Positions 17,041 through 28,905 of a stretch of 64,000 bases of DNA are shown piece after piece (position 1 is the stretch's first letter; each line of letters starts with the position of its first letter). Location of the stretch: NCBI GenBank assembly GCA_035248685.1, contig DATFHF010000049.1:54283-118282 (forward strand), in the 5' to 3' direction. The notes beneath the pieces are model-generated. The model saw only the letters and a list, made by a program, of their open reading frames with translations. It had not been told where the DNA came from and did no database searches. This DNA comes from Jatrophihabitans_A sp035248685. GTDB taxonomy: Bacteria > Actinomycetota > Actinomycetes > Mycobacteriales > Jatrophihabitantaceae. The position numbers and the translations under genes were made by a program.

Positions 17041-17754
17041 CTACGAGGCGGGCACGATCCGGCCGTCGCGCATGTGAATGATCCGATCCGCCGCGCCGGC
17101 CACCCGCGGATCGTGGGTCACCATCACCACGGTGATCTCCGGCCGGTCCCGCCGCAACTGCCGCACCAGTTCGATCACCCTGGTCACCGAGTCGGTGTCC
17201 AGACTCCCGGTGGGCTCGTCGGCCAACAGGAGCGGCGGGTCGTTCGCCAGCGCGCGGGCGATTGCCACCCGTTGCCGCTCGCCGCCGGACAACCGGGATG
17301 GGCGACGGTGCTCGCGTCCGCCCAGGTCCACGTCCGCCAGCAGCCGTCGAGCCCGTACGGCTCGCTGGTGACGGTCGCGGGTGACGCCGAACATGGCAAC
17401 TTCGACGTTCTGCTGCGCAGACAGTTGCGGCAGCAGGTTGTGCAACTGGAACACCAGGCCCACTCGCGTTCGGCGGAACCGGGCGGGGTTGCCCAACTCG
17501 GCCAGGTTCGCGCCGAGTACCTCCACGGTGCCCGAGGTCGGCGAGTCCAAGGCAGCCAGCAGATGAAGCAGGGTGGATTTGCCGCACCCGGACGGCCCGG
17601 TGACCGCAACCCACTCACCGCGCCGCACGGTCAGCGTGACTCCGTTCAGCGCGTGCACCACTCCGCCGTCGAAGTGCTTGTACAGCTCGTGCACCGCCAC
17701 CGCGACCTCAGCGCCGGCCACGGCGGGAACCGACACCATGGCCGGTTCACTCAC
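17041..17754 (-). CDS. ABC transporter ATPase, LolD/MacB type
   Basis: This 237-residue ATPase has Walker A GPSGCGKST, the signature LSGGERQRVAIARAL, Walker B LLLADEPTGSLD and the H-loop VTHD. The sequence LVFQLHNLLPQLSAQQNV is typical of the MacB/LolD/FtsE group, which drive FtsX-like permeases in mechanotransmission or export rather than import. It overlaps the permease gene by eight bases and forms one transcription unit with it. Substrate unknown. Confidence 0.92.
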   Translation of the reverse strand: MSEPAMVSVPAVAGAEVAVAVHELYKHFDGGVVHALNGVTLTVRRGEWVAVTGPSGCGKSTLLHLLAALDSPTSGTVEVLGANLAELGNPARFRRTRVGLVFQLHNLLPQLSAQQNVEVAMFGVTRDRHQRAVRARRLLADVDLGGREHRRPSRLSGGERQRVAIARALANDPPLLLADEPTGSLDTDSVTRVIELVRQLRRDRPEITVVMVTHDPRVAGAADRIIHMRDGRIVPAS

Positions 17755-18889
17755 GGTGCAACGCCTCCAACGGCGACAACCTGGCGGCTCGGGCCGCCGG
17801 GTAGAAACCGCCGAGCAGGCTCATCGCCCCGGCGGTGTAGAGCGCCCGCCAAAACTCGGTCGCGGTGTAGACCGGGTGCAGGATGCCCACCAGGCTGGGC
17901 AGCTGCCCGATGAGTTGGGTGGCGGCGAAGGAGAGGGCGACACCGCCGGCCGCGCCGATCAGCCCGATGGTCAATGCCTCGGCGATCACCATGCCCATCA
18001 CTCGGGTCCGGGTCCAGCCGATCGCCGCGAGTACCCCGAACTCCCTGGTGCGCTCGATGAAAGTGATTGTCATCGTGGTCATCACGATGATCGCGCCCAC
18101 GCCGATCGCCAGGATGCTGCTGCCGGTCTCGCCGGCGCTGATCAACGACAGGCTGCGGTCGGCCCGGCCGAAGTCAGCGCTCGTCCGCACGGTCACCAGC
18201 TGCGGGTTATCCCGCTCGATCCGGGCCCGGAGGCTGTCGATATCCGTCCCAGGATCGGCCCGGACGAAGACCAGGGTCAGCTCGCTCGGCTGGCGCTGAG
18301 TGGCCTGGAACGGGATCAGCGGGAGCATCGCGCCGTCATCGCCGATCGCTTGGCCGGTGGAGTAGAGGCCGGTGACCTGGTAGGTCAGGTCATCGATCAC
18401 GATGCTGTCCCCGACATGCTTGCCGAGGTTGCCGGCGGCCCGGTAGCCGAGCATCACCTGATCGGTGGCGGTGGCGGCGAACGGCTGGCCGGCTACCACG
18501 GTGACCCCGAAGTTGCCCAGCTCGGCCGGCCGGATGCCGATCTCGAGGAACAGCGGGTTGGCGGCGTTCAGCCTGGTCGTGGCAAGCAGCACCCCGGTCG
18601 CGGCGCTGACCTGCGGGTAGCCGCCGATCCGATCCAAGGTCGCTTGGTCGATGTTGCTGTTGAGCAGGTCCGAGACGCCCTTTTGAGCAATGGTGAAATC
18701 GGCCGCGCCGGTCTGCATGATCGCCAACTCGCTGGTACGCAGGCTGTGCGTGACCACGCTGAGCGTCACCACCGCCAGCACGCCGGTCGCCACCGCCAGC
18801 GATGCGAAGGTCAGTCGAAGCTTCTTCACCCCGACGTTGTGCCACACCAGGCCGGCGAAGCTCAGCCCGCCGTGTTCGCTGCCTGCCAT
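17747..18889 (-). CDS. FtsX-like ABC transporter permease
   Basis: This 380-residue permease has the FtsX/MacB layout: one N-terminal membrane helix (LRLTFASLAVATGVLAVVTL), a large extracytoplasmic MacB-like domain (about residues 45-255), then three helices near the C-terminus. ATG 18889 was chosen because the family N-terminus (LSFAGLVWHNVGVKKLR) follows at once and the divergent gene starts 35 bases away. It partners with the downstream ATPase. The neighbouring lipoprotein (16491-17030) could be a partner or cargo, but it is on the other strand. Confidence 0.88.
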   Translation of the reverse strand: MAGSEHGGLSFAGLVWHNVGVKKLRLTFASLAVATGVLAVVTLSVVTHSLRTSELAIMQTGAADFTIAQKGVSDLLNSNIDQATLDRIGGYPQVSAATGVLLATTRLNAANPLFLEIGIRPAELGNFGVTVVAGQPFAATATDQVMLGYRAAGNLGKHVGDSIVIDDLTYQVTGLYSTGQAIGDDGAMLPLIPFQATQRQPSELTLVFVRADPGTDIDSLRARIERDNPQLVTVRTSADFGRADRSLSLISAGETGSSILAIGVGAIIVMTTMTITFIERTREFGVLAAIGWTRTRVMGMVIAEALTIGLIGAAGGVALSFAATQLIGQLPSLVGILHPVYTATEFWRALYTAGAMSLLGGFYPAARAARLSPLEALHRE

Positions 18890-18924
18890 CGTTCGGTCAG
18901 CGTAGCGGCTGACACACTCGGACG

Positions 18925-19206
18925 ATGACCGACTGGCTGGCCTGGCATAAGCCCTACCAAGACCCGCACTCGGCACTGTCGCAGCGGCTGCGACTGATCC
19001 GCCGCCACCTACCCGATTGGTTGGACGGCCGCCCCGCTCCGGATCTGACCCCGGCGGTGCGCGGCTGGTTCGCCGAGGCCGGCTTCCGCGAGCTGGCCTT
19101 CCACGCGCCGCCGGGCATGCTGTTCACGGTCGGCGTGCACCGGTTCACCGGCCGTCCCGAGCCGTTGGATCCGTCCGGTCTGCTGTTCGCCTTCAACCGC
19201 GGTTGA
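18925..19206 (+). pseudogene. SAM-dependent methyltransferase remnant with its central domain deleted
   Basis: This 93-residue frame joins the two ends of a known actinomycete methyltransferase type. The N-terminus MTDWLAWHKPYQDPHSALSQ matches the usual opening, and WFAEAGFRELAFHAPPGM through VGVHRFTGRPEPL matches the usual C-terminus. The roughly 150 residues in between, including the glycine-rich SAM site, are missing; the junction lies near residues 37-43. The frame is intact, so a short product could be made, but methyltransferase activity is very unlikely. This rests on remembered family similarity, not an alignment. Confidence 0.6.
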
Positions 19207-19315
19207 ACGACCGGCCAGGTGCTGCGGACCCGTACGATCCTGGTCGGCCGGGGAAGCCGGGTCTTACGCTTTGGGTGATGGCATCGATCGCGCAGGTGGC
19301 CGTCGGGTGAGACGG

Positions 19316-21487
19316 ATGCCGGGATCGCTGGTGAAGTTGATCGAGGCGAGCGTCGACCCGGCCGGTCGACAGCTGCCGTCGACGGTGCTGCAGTGGCTGT
19401 TGGCGGCCTCGGAGCCCGAGCGGCTGGCCGCCAACCCGCTGGTTCGGCAACGGCTCGACCTGCTGCGAGCACAGCAACTCACCGAGCCGGACCTGGCCGA
19501 CGACGCCTGCCGGCAGGCACTTCGACTGGCCGGGGTGGGAACGGCCACCAGCGCGCAGCAGGCGGTGGACGCGCTGGACGGCTGGGAGCCGCCGGCCGAG
19601 CCGCTGGCCCGGGTGCTAGCCGCGCGCAAGCCGCCGTGGCTGGCGGAGTTCGTCCGGTTGTGGAGCCGGCAGGCGCCGGAGGCCGCCCGGGCCGGCGTCG
19701 GCTTGCTCATCGAGGCCGGGCTGGTCCGGCGGTCGGCCCGTGGTCGGGCTGGTCCGGTCGGCTCGCCCACACCGCCGGCCCGGGTCGTCGCGCAACTGGA
19801 ACGGCTGATCACCCTGGAGCTGACCGAGCAATACCCGGACCGGATCGGGCTGGCCGCAGTGCGCGCCGCGGCCCGGCAGGGTCGGGTGCCCGATATAGCC
19901 GAACTGGCCCCGGTGCGCTCGGTGCGGTTACCGCCGCCGATCAACGATCCGGTCGAGCTGGTGCGGCTTTTCCACCAACTCATCGAGGACGACGGCAGCC
20001 CGGCGCTGGTCCAGCGGGTACTGGCCGCCGCGGTGCGCACCGCCGGACTGCCGTTGAGCGACCGGACGACGATGGCGGCGCCGCTGCTGGACCGGGCGTG
20101 GTCGCGCAGCGTGCCGCATGCCGACACCGCCGGCCGGCATCCGGGCTGGAGTTACCTGGCCGCGCTGGCCTTCTCCTGGGGCACCGGGTGGCGGATGGAC
20201 TACCGGCATTTTCAAGCCGAGGGTGGTGGCCGCGGCGAGTGGCTGAGCTCGCCGGATCACCTGCCACCGAGCCGGCTGGCCGGCGTCTTCGGACTGCAGG
20301 TGGCCGAGTGCACCCGGCTGATCTCGACCGGGACCGGCCGGCAACTGTTGGCCGAACCCACCCACCTCAGCGGCGCGGTCGAGCCGGAGGTGCTGTTGCG
20401 CCGGCTGCGCGGGTACCGCTCCGGATCGGTCGGCCAGCCGGCCACCACCGATCGGCTGGCCGTGGATGTCGAGCTGGCCGCGCTGCGGTTGCCGCGTGGG
20501 CTGGCCGAGGACTTCTGGCGCGAGGCCCGAGCGGCGTGCGCACCGCTTGCCGAGCGGCTTCACCGGTATTACGCCGAACACCAATCGGCCGAACAGCGCT
20601 TGGCGGAGCGCCGGCAACCGGCGCTGCGGCCGGTGCTGGGCGTGCCGTCCGGTGGTCAGTTTCAGCGGGATCGCGGCAAGCCAGTGGTACTGGCCGAGCT
20701 GGCCGACAGCGTCAGCACCGCTGCATCCGGCGGTATCTGGTCGGTGCTGACCGACCTGCACGACCCGCTCGGCCGGTTCGAGCGGATCATCGGGGACTTC
20801 GGCTTCTTCGAATACGACCAGCAACCAGCGCTCTGGTCGATGATCGCGCCCTGGCATCACGAGCTGCTCAGCGCGCACCTGCTGATGGCGCTGGCTCGTC
20901 CGGCCTCGGGAAGCAATGCCGGCGCCCCGTCGGCCGCCTCGGTGCTCGACAGCCCGACCGGCGCGTTCGGCCCGATCGCCCACCTGGCGTTGCTGGTGGC
21001 ATTGCAGGCCGAGGGTGGCGAAGCTCGGGGCGTCGCCGCCGAGGCTTGGTTGGCAACCGCTGGGGACGGCCGGTTGCAGCCGGACCGGCTGGCGGCGGCG
21101 TTGCTGGTGCTGGCCCGCGGCCAGGCGCTGAAGCTCGACCGGATAGTAAAGACCATCCGGCCCACCACCTACGAACCGATCACCGGGTACCGGGCGTTGC
21201 AGGCGCTTACCGATGCGCTGCCCGAGCTGCTGGCGATCCGTCCGCCGGGGCTGCTCGACGCGCTCGACCTGATTGCCGAGCTGGCCGGCCGGTACGGCAA
21301 TGAGCTGATTCCGGCTGAAGTTTCTCGGCTTGGCTGCGGGGACGTCGACCCGGAGCTAGCGCTCGCCATCGGCCGGCTAACCGAGCTCGGCTCGGACGCG
21401 CCGGACCGGCCGCTGGCGGTAGAGGCCGCGCTGGAAGCGTTGCTCGGCCGGTTGAGCGGCCAGGCCTACTCCTACCTGATGATCTGA
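19316..21487 (+). CDS. Uncharacterised 723-residue helical protein
   Basis: I do not recognise this protein. It is almost entirely helical, leucine- and alanine-rich, and looks like HEAT- or TPR-type repeats without a clear consensus. A distinctive central segment contains WSYLAALAFSWGTGWRMDYRHF and LFEYDQ-like aromatic motifs. No signal peptide or membrane helix is seen. ATG 19316 was chosen over an upstream TTG because of GGGTGAG ahead of it. Its stop overlaps the start of a CYTH-domain gene (TGATG), so the two are translationally coupled and probably act together. Confidence 0.6.
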   Translation: MPGSLVKLIEASVDPAGRQLPSTVLQWLLAASEPERLAANPLVRQRLDLLRAQQLTEPDLADDACRQALRLAGVGTATSAQQAVDALDGWEPPAEPLARVLAARKPPWLAEFVRLWSRQAPEAARAGVGLLIEAGLVRRSARGRAGPVGSPTPPARVVAQLERLITLELTEQYPDRIGLAAVRAAARQGRVPDIAELAPVRSVRLPPPINDPVELVRLFHQLIEDDGSPALVQRVLAAAVRTAGLPLSDRTTMAAPLLDRAWSRSVPHADTAGRHPGWSYLAALAFSWGTGWRMDYRHFQAEGGGRGEWLSSPDHLPPSRLAGVFGLQVAECTRLISTGTGRQLLAEPTHLSGAVEPEVLLRRLRGYRSGSVGQPATTDRLAVDVELAALRLPRGLAEDFWREARAACAPLAERLHRYYAEHQSAEQRLAERRQPALRPVLGVPSGGQFQRDRGKPVVLAELADSVSTAASGGIWSVLTDLHDPLGRFERIIGDFGFFEYDQQPALWSMIAPWHHELLSAHLLMALARPASGSNAGAPSAASVLDSPTGAFGPIAHLALLVALQAEGGEARGVAAEAWLATAGDGRLQPDRLAAALLVLARGQALKLDRIVKTIRPTTYEPITGYRALQALTDALPELLAIRPPGLLDALDLIAELAGRYGNELIPAEVSRLGCGDVDPELALAIGRLTELGSDAPDRPLAVEAALEALLGRLSGQAYSYLMI

Positions 21488-22041
21488 TGGGCATGAAGTA
21501 CGCCCGGTGGGAACGAGAACGCCGGTTCCTGCTCGCCGGCCCGCCGGCTGACCCAACCGGTCCGGCCGCCCACATCCACGACCGTTACCTCACCGGCACC
21601 AGGTTGCGGCTACGACTGGTGCGGCGTTCCGGCGAGCCGGTGGTGCGCAAGCTCGGTCAGAAGATCCGGGAACCGGGCAGCTCGCCGCCGGCGGTGGCGC
21701 ACACCAGCCTGTACCTGGACGAGGCGGAGTACGCCGCGCTGGCCGGGCTACCGGCCGCCGAGCTGACCAAGACCCGCACCCTGTTGCAGTGGGACGGGCC
21801 GGAGCTGGCGGTGGATGTGTTCACCGGCCGGCTGGCCGGCCTGGTGCTGGCCGAGTACGACCTGGCCGGCGACGACCCGACCGACGATGGTCCGACCGGC
21901 CATGGTTCAGCCGATCCGGTCGGCTGGCCGCCGGTGCCGGTGCTGGCCGAGGTCACCGGAGACGAGCGGTTCACCGGCGGGGCGCTGGCCCGAACATCGG
22001 CCGCTGAACTCCACCAACTTCTCGCCGACTACCGCCCCTGA
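21487..22041 (+). CDS. CYTH-domain protein
   Basis: This 184-residue protein has the CYTH fold (adenylate cyclase CyaB / thiamine triphosphatase superfamily). The N-terminal ExExK-like signature appears as ERERRFLL, followed by RYLTGTRLRLRLVR and basic strands (VVRKLGQKIRE) that bind triphosphate. Members hydrolyse inorganic triphosphate or nucleoside triphosphates. An internal acidic, repetitive linker (GDDPTDDGPTGHGSADP) interrupts the last strands. It is coupled to the preceding 723-residue gene by TGATG overlap. Confidence 0.8.
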   Translation: MGMKYARWERERRFLLAGPPADPTGPAAHIHDRYLTGTRLRLRLVRRSGEPVVRKLGQKIREPGSSPPAVAHTSLYLDEAEYAALAGLPAAELTKTRTLLQWDGPELAVDVFTGRLAGLVLAEYDLAGDDPTDDGPTGHGSADPVGWPPVPVLAEVTGDERFTGGALARTSAAELHQLLADYRP

Positions 22042-22050
22042 CCCTGACCG

Positions 22051-22111
22051 CATTGCGCGGCCCGAGCAGGCGGCTTTCGCGCTGAAAACCGCCTGCTCGG
22101 GCCGCACAATG
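22051..22111. terminator. Very long hairpin between convergent genes
   Basis: The arms at 22057-22073 (GCGGCCCGAGCAGGCGG) and 22089-22105 are perfectly complementary over 17 bp. They are extended outward by CATTG/CAATG after one mismatch and inward by TTTC/GAAA. It lies between the CYTH gene and metH, which converge, and could stop transcription from both sides. No U-tract follows. A short direct repeat (GCACAATGCCAAC / GCACAACGCCAAC) comes next, up to about 22140. Confidence 0.7.
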
Positions 22112-22159
22112 CCAACGCCCCCCGCGGCACAACGCCAACCTCGAGCCACATCCAACGAA

Positions 22160-25822
<3,663 letters not shown>

Positions 25823-25850
25823 ACCTACCAGCCACCTTTACTCGTGGAGG

Positions 25851-25946
25851 TAGGCGCCCTTGCTGTCTTGCGATCGCCTTGTGCGATCCGGTCGGCAGAT
25901 CGAGCGTGGCGGACCTTTTCAGCCCGTCGCAGCGCCTCTCGACCTG
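25851..25946 (-). promoter_or_regulatory. Candidate S-adenosylhomocysteine riboswitch in the metH leader
   Basis: Read on the minus strand, CAGGTCGAG (25946-25938) pairs with CTCGATCTG (25904-25896) as P1. Directly after the first arm comes AGGCGCT (25937-25931), followed by GCGAC, as in the SAH element core. A small hairpin (CGGGC/GTCCG, 25926-25910) lies inside P1. A second hairpin is GATCGC/GCGATC (25888-25872). Finally GGCGCCT (25858-25852) can pair with AGGCGCT as a seven-base pseudoknot. This matches the layout I recall for SAH riboswitches, which activate metH when SAH accumulates. Confidence 0.6.
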
Positions 25947-26055
25947 GCCTGCCCATGATACCCCTGCGTCGGCGCAGCATCCTGCCGCTCGCCCTCCGGA
26001 AAGCGGTTTCGCCAGGGCTGCTGCGGAAGAAAGCGTTCTCGGCCATGATGGCCCG

Positions 26056-28068
26056 ATGGCATTCGAGCACGCTGGTCCACCGCCGGCAACCGACTGGGGT
26101 GACCTGACCGGCTGGGCCGAGCTGCCCGAGCACCGGCGCGAGCTGTTCGAACTGCGGTTGGACCGGTGGTGGCCGGATCTGCGCGACGGCCTGGTGGCGG
26201 TGTACGGCAGCGCGGTGGCCGACCAACTGGCCGGCCGGTTGATCCGGGTCGCCGCCACCGGCTACGCCAGCCGGGAACCGGAGCTGGCTCGGTTGGATCA
26301 GGTCCGCACCCTGGCCCCGGACTGGTTCCAGGCCCCGTCGATGCTCGGCTATGCCGCCTACGCCGACCGGTTTGCCGGCGATCTGGCCGGGGTTGCCGAC
26401 CGGATCGGTTACCTGCACGAGCTCGGGGTCAGCTACCTGCACCTGATGCCGCTGCTGCGGCCACGACCCGGGGACAACGATGGTGGCTATGCGGTGACCG
26501 ACTACCGCAGCGTCCGTCCCGATCTCGGGACGATGGACGATCTGCGCCGGCTGGCCGGCCAGCTCCGGGCGGCCGGGATCAGCCTGGTGCTGGATCTGGT
26601 GCTCAACCATGTGGCCCGCGAGCACCCATGGGCGCAGGCGGCCCGGGATGGTGACGAGTACTACCGAGCGTTCTTCCACACCTTCGCCGATCGCGAGCTG
26701 CCGGACGCCTACGAGCGCAGCCTGCCCGAGGTGTTCCCGGACTTCGCACCCGGCAACTTCAGCTGGGACAAGCAACTGAAGGCCTGGGTGTGGACGACCT
26801 TCAACTCCTTCCAGTGGGACCTGAACTGGAGCAATCCCGAGGTGCTGCTGGCCTACGCCGAGATCGTGCTGTTCCTGGCCAACGCCGGCGTCGAGGTGCT
26901 TCGGCTGGATGCCATCGCCTTCCTGTGGAAGCGGATGGGCACCGACTGTCAAAACCAGCCCGAGGTGCACGCGATCACCCAGGTGCTGCGAGCGCTGACC
27001 CGGATCGCGGCGCCGGCGGTGAGCTTCAAAGCCGAGGCGATAGTCGGACCGGCCGCGCTGGTGAACTACCTCGGCCAGGGCATCCGGCACGGCAAGCTGT
27101 CCGACCTCGCCTACCACAACAGCCTGATGGTGCAGATCTGGTCGATGCTGGCCGCCCAGGACGTCCGGCTGGCGGTGCGGGCGCTGCGGCAGTTGCCGCC
27201 GATCCCGACCAGTACCGCCTGGATCAGCTACCTGCGCTGCCACGATGACATCGGCTGGGCGATCGACGACGCCGACGCGGCCGCGGTCGGCCTGGACGGC
27301 TTCAGCCACCGGGCATTCCTGTCCGACTACTACTGCGGCCGGTACCCGGGTTCACCGGCGACCGGCCTGGTTTTCCAGGCCAACCCGGCCACCGGCGACC
27401 GGCGGATCAGCGGGATGGCGGCCAGCCTGGCCGGCCTGGATCGGGCCGGGACGGACCCGGCCGCGCAGCAGCAGGTGCTGGATCGGCTGCTGCTGGCCTA
27501 TGCGCTGGTCTTCGGTTGGGGCGGCATCCCGGTGATCTGGATGGGCGACGAACTGGCGCTGACCAACGACCCGGACTGGGCCGCCGAGGACGGTCACAGC
27601 GGCGACAACCGGTGGACGCACCGGCCCCGGATGGACTGGGCGGTGGCTGCGCAGCGGCATGACCCGACTTCGGTGCCCGGCCAGATGTTCGCCCGGCTGC
27701 GCCGGCTGGCCGCGTGCCGAGCCGGCCTGCCTCAGCTGCATGCCGCGGTGGCCGCCGAGGTACTGGAGCCAGCCGACCCCGGGGTGCTGCCGGTGCTCCG
27801 GTCGCACCCCATCGGACCGCTGCTCGAGCTGTACAACGTGACCGGCGACTGGCGGCCGTTCCCGCTGGCCCGGGTCGCTTCGTTTGGCCTGGCGCACGGT
27901 ATGGATGCGATCAGCGGACGCTCCGTACAAGGCTTCGAGGGGTCGGCCGGATCGGCCTTACCGGCTTTGGTCGGCGGCGACGGGGCGCTCTGGTTGGCGC
28001 CGTATGCCGTGCATTGGGTCATCCCGGCGCCTGATTTACCGGAATCGACCCACATGGCGGTGGATTAG
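26056..28068 (+). CDS. Amylosucrase (GH13 family)
   Basis: This 670-residue protein closely follows amylosucrase, which builds alpha-1,4-glucan from sucrose and releases fructose. Catalytic residues are the nucleophile D285 (LRLDAIAF), the acid/base E327 (FKAEAIVG) and the stabilising aspartate at 397-398 (CHDDIGW). Diagnostic stretches include YLHLMPLLRPR, GGYAVTDYR and WVWTTFNSFQWDLNWSNPEV. No signal peptide is visible, so the start at ATG 26056 gives a cytoplasmic form. It stands alone, with no sucrose transporter or glycogen gene next to it. Confidence 0.93.
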   Translation: MAFEHAGPPPATDWGDLTGWAELPEHRRELFELRLDRWWPDLRDGLVAVYGSAVADQLAGRLIRVAATGYASREPELARLDQVRTLAPDWFQAPSMLGYAAYADRFAGDLAGVADRIGYLHELGVSYLHLMPLLRPRPGDNDGGYAVTDYRSVRPDLGTMDDLRRLAGQLRAAGISLVLDLVLNHVAREHPWAQAARDGDEYYRAFFHTFADRELPDAYERSLPEVFPDFAPGNFSWDKQLKAWVWTTFNSFQWDLNWSNPEVLLAYAEIVLFLANAGVEVLRLDAIAFLWKRMGTDCQNQPEVHAITQVLRALTRIAAPAVSFKAEAIVGPAALVNYLGQGIRHGKLSDLAYHNSLMVQIWSMLAAQDVRLAVRALRQLPPIPTSTAWISYLRCHDDIGWAIDDADAAAVGLDGFSHRAFLSDYYCGRYPGSPATGLVFQANPATGDRRISGMAASLAGLDRAGTDPAAQQQVLDRLLLAYALVFGWGGIPVIWMGDELALTNDPDWAAEDGHSGDNRWTHRPRMDWAVAAQRHDPTSVPGQMFARLRRLAACRAGLPQLHAAVAAEVLEPADPGVLPVLRSHPIGPLLELYNVTGDWRPFPLARVASFGLAHGMDAISGRSVQGFEGSAGSALPALVGGDGALWLAPYAVHWVIPAPDLPESTHMAVD

Positions 28069-28230
28069 CTGCTAAATTAGCGTTAAGTTTATGGCGAGCA
28101 TGGATGCTCGCCGAGATCGCAGACATGGAGCGTCAGATGATTTACGCCAGTTACCCCGCGCGCGGCGGCAAGCACTCGCGCGCTGCGAATAACCCACGTC
28201 CCGGCCTCGCCGCTGCTGTCGCCGCCTTCC

Positions 28231-28300
28231 GCGAGTGGGCACTTGGGCGTCGAGTGGGCAGTTGCAACCGCCCACTCGCGCCGGGACTGCCCACTCGCGG
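28231..28300. repeat. Dispersed repeat family B, copy 1
   Basis: This 70-bp unit is matched base for base in layout by 57301-57370, with ten differences by my count. It contains four copies of an 8-base word: GAGTGGGC twice in direct orientation, then GCCCACTC twice inverted. These form nested hairpins around the core AGTGGGCAGTTGCAACCGCC. It sits in the 280-base gene-free interval 28069-28348 after the amylosucrase gene; the rest of that interval holds nothing I recognise. Confidence 0.85.
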
Positions 28301-28348
28301 GACTAGCTGACCTGGGTGCTTGTCGGTGCCCGGTGGGATGCTCGGCTG

Positions 28349-28897
28349 ATGAGCGCACCCTTCGTCCCGAGCAGTTTCTCCCCGACCTGGCAAGGTGGCG
28401 ACCGGCCGAAGCTGCCCAAGCTCGCCGACGAGCGAACCACCCTGACCAGCTACCTGGACTGGCATCGGGCCACGTTTGAGTTGAAATGCCGAGGGATTGC
28501 CGACCGGCAACTGTCCGAGCGGACCGTCCCGCCGTCAACGATGAGCCTGCACGGCCTGCTCCGGCACCTGTCCGGCGTGGAGCGGTGGTGGTTCCAGCAG
28601 CAGTTCGCCCGGCTGGACGTGCCGATGCTCTACTACACCGACGAGGATCCGGACCAGGACTTCGAGTGGCTGGACGGCGACATCGACCAGGCCTTCGCGG
28701 TCTGGCATGCCGAGTGCGACCGATCCCGCGAGATCGTCGCGGCGGCTGGATCGCTGGACGACACCGGCCGCGCGCTGGCTGACGATTCGGAGTTCTCGTT
28801 GCGCTGGCTGATGCTGCGGATGATCTCCGAATACGCCCGGCACAACGGCCATGCCGACCTGCTGCGCGAGCGGATCGACGGGGCGGTCGGCGCCTAG
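28349..28897 (+). CDS. DinB/DUF664-family protein
   Basis: This 182-residue protein matches the DUF664 branch of the DinB superfamily, four-helix metal-binding proteins related to thiol-dependent S-transferases. Candidate metal ligands are the histidines in MSLHGLLRHLSGVERWWF and EYARHNGHADLLRE. Actinomycete members may use mycothiol, which is an inference from the family. The ATG at 28349 starts the protein; the nine bases to the stop of the convergent methyltransferase gene contain no terminator. Confidence 0.8.
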   Translation: MSAPFVPSSFSPTWQGGDRPKLPKLADERTTLTSYLDWHRATFELKCRGIADRQLSERTVPPSTMSLHGLLRHLSGVERWWFQQQFARLDVPMLYYTDEDPDQDFEWLDGDIDQAFAVWHAECDRSREIVAAAGSLDDTGRALADDSEFSLRWLMLRMISEYARHNGHADLLRERIDGAVGA

Positions 28898-28905
28898 CCG
28901 AGTGT

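Noticed and set aside
16491..18889. Part of an enediyne or other antibiotic gene cluster
   Set aside because: Only the neocarzinostatin-fold protein points that way; no polyketide synthase, enediyne cassette or tailoring genes are in the window.
25825..27309. Minus-strand open frame opposite amylosucrase and the metH leader
   Set aside because: Amylosucrase on the plus strand has all catalytic motifs; the opposing frame has none and would cover the riboswitch-like leader.
28231..28300. Possible CRISPR array because of four regularly repeated short words
   Set aside because: The words are only 8 bases, two are inverted, spacers are 9-12 bases and conserved between copies, and no cas gene is nearby.
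28104..28310. Short open frame in the interval after amylosucrase
   Set aside because: Half of it is made of repeat family B, and neither the frame nor the stop is kept in the second repeat copy.
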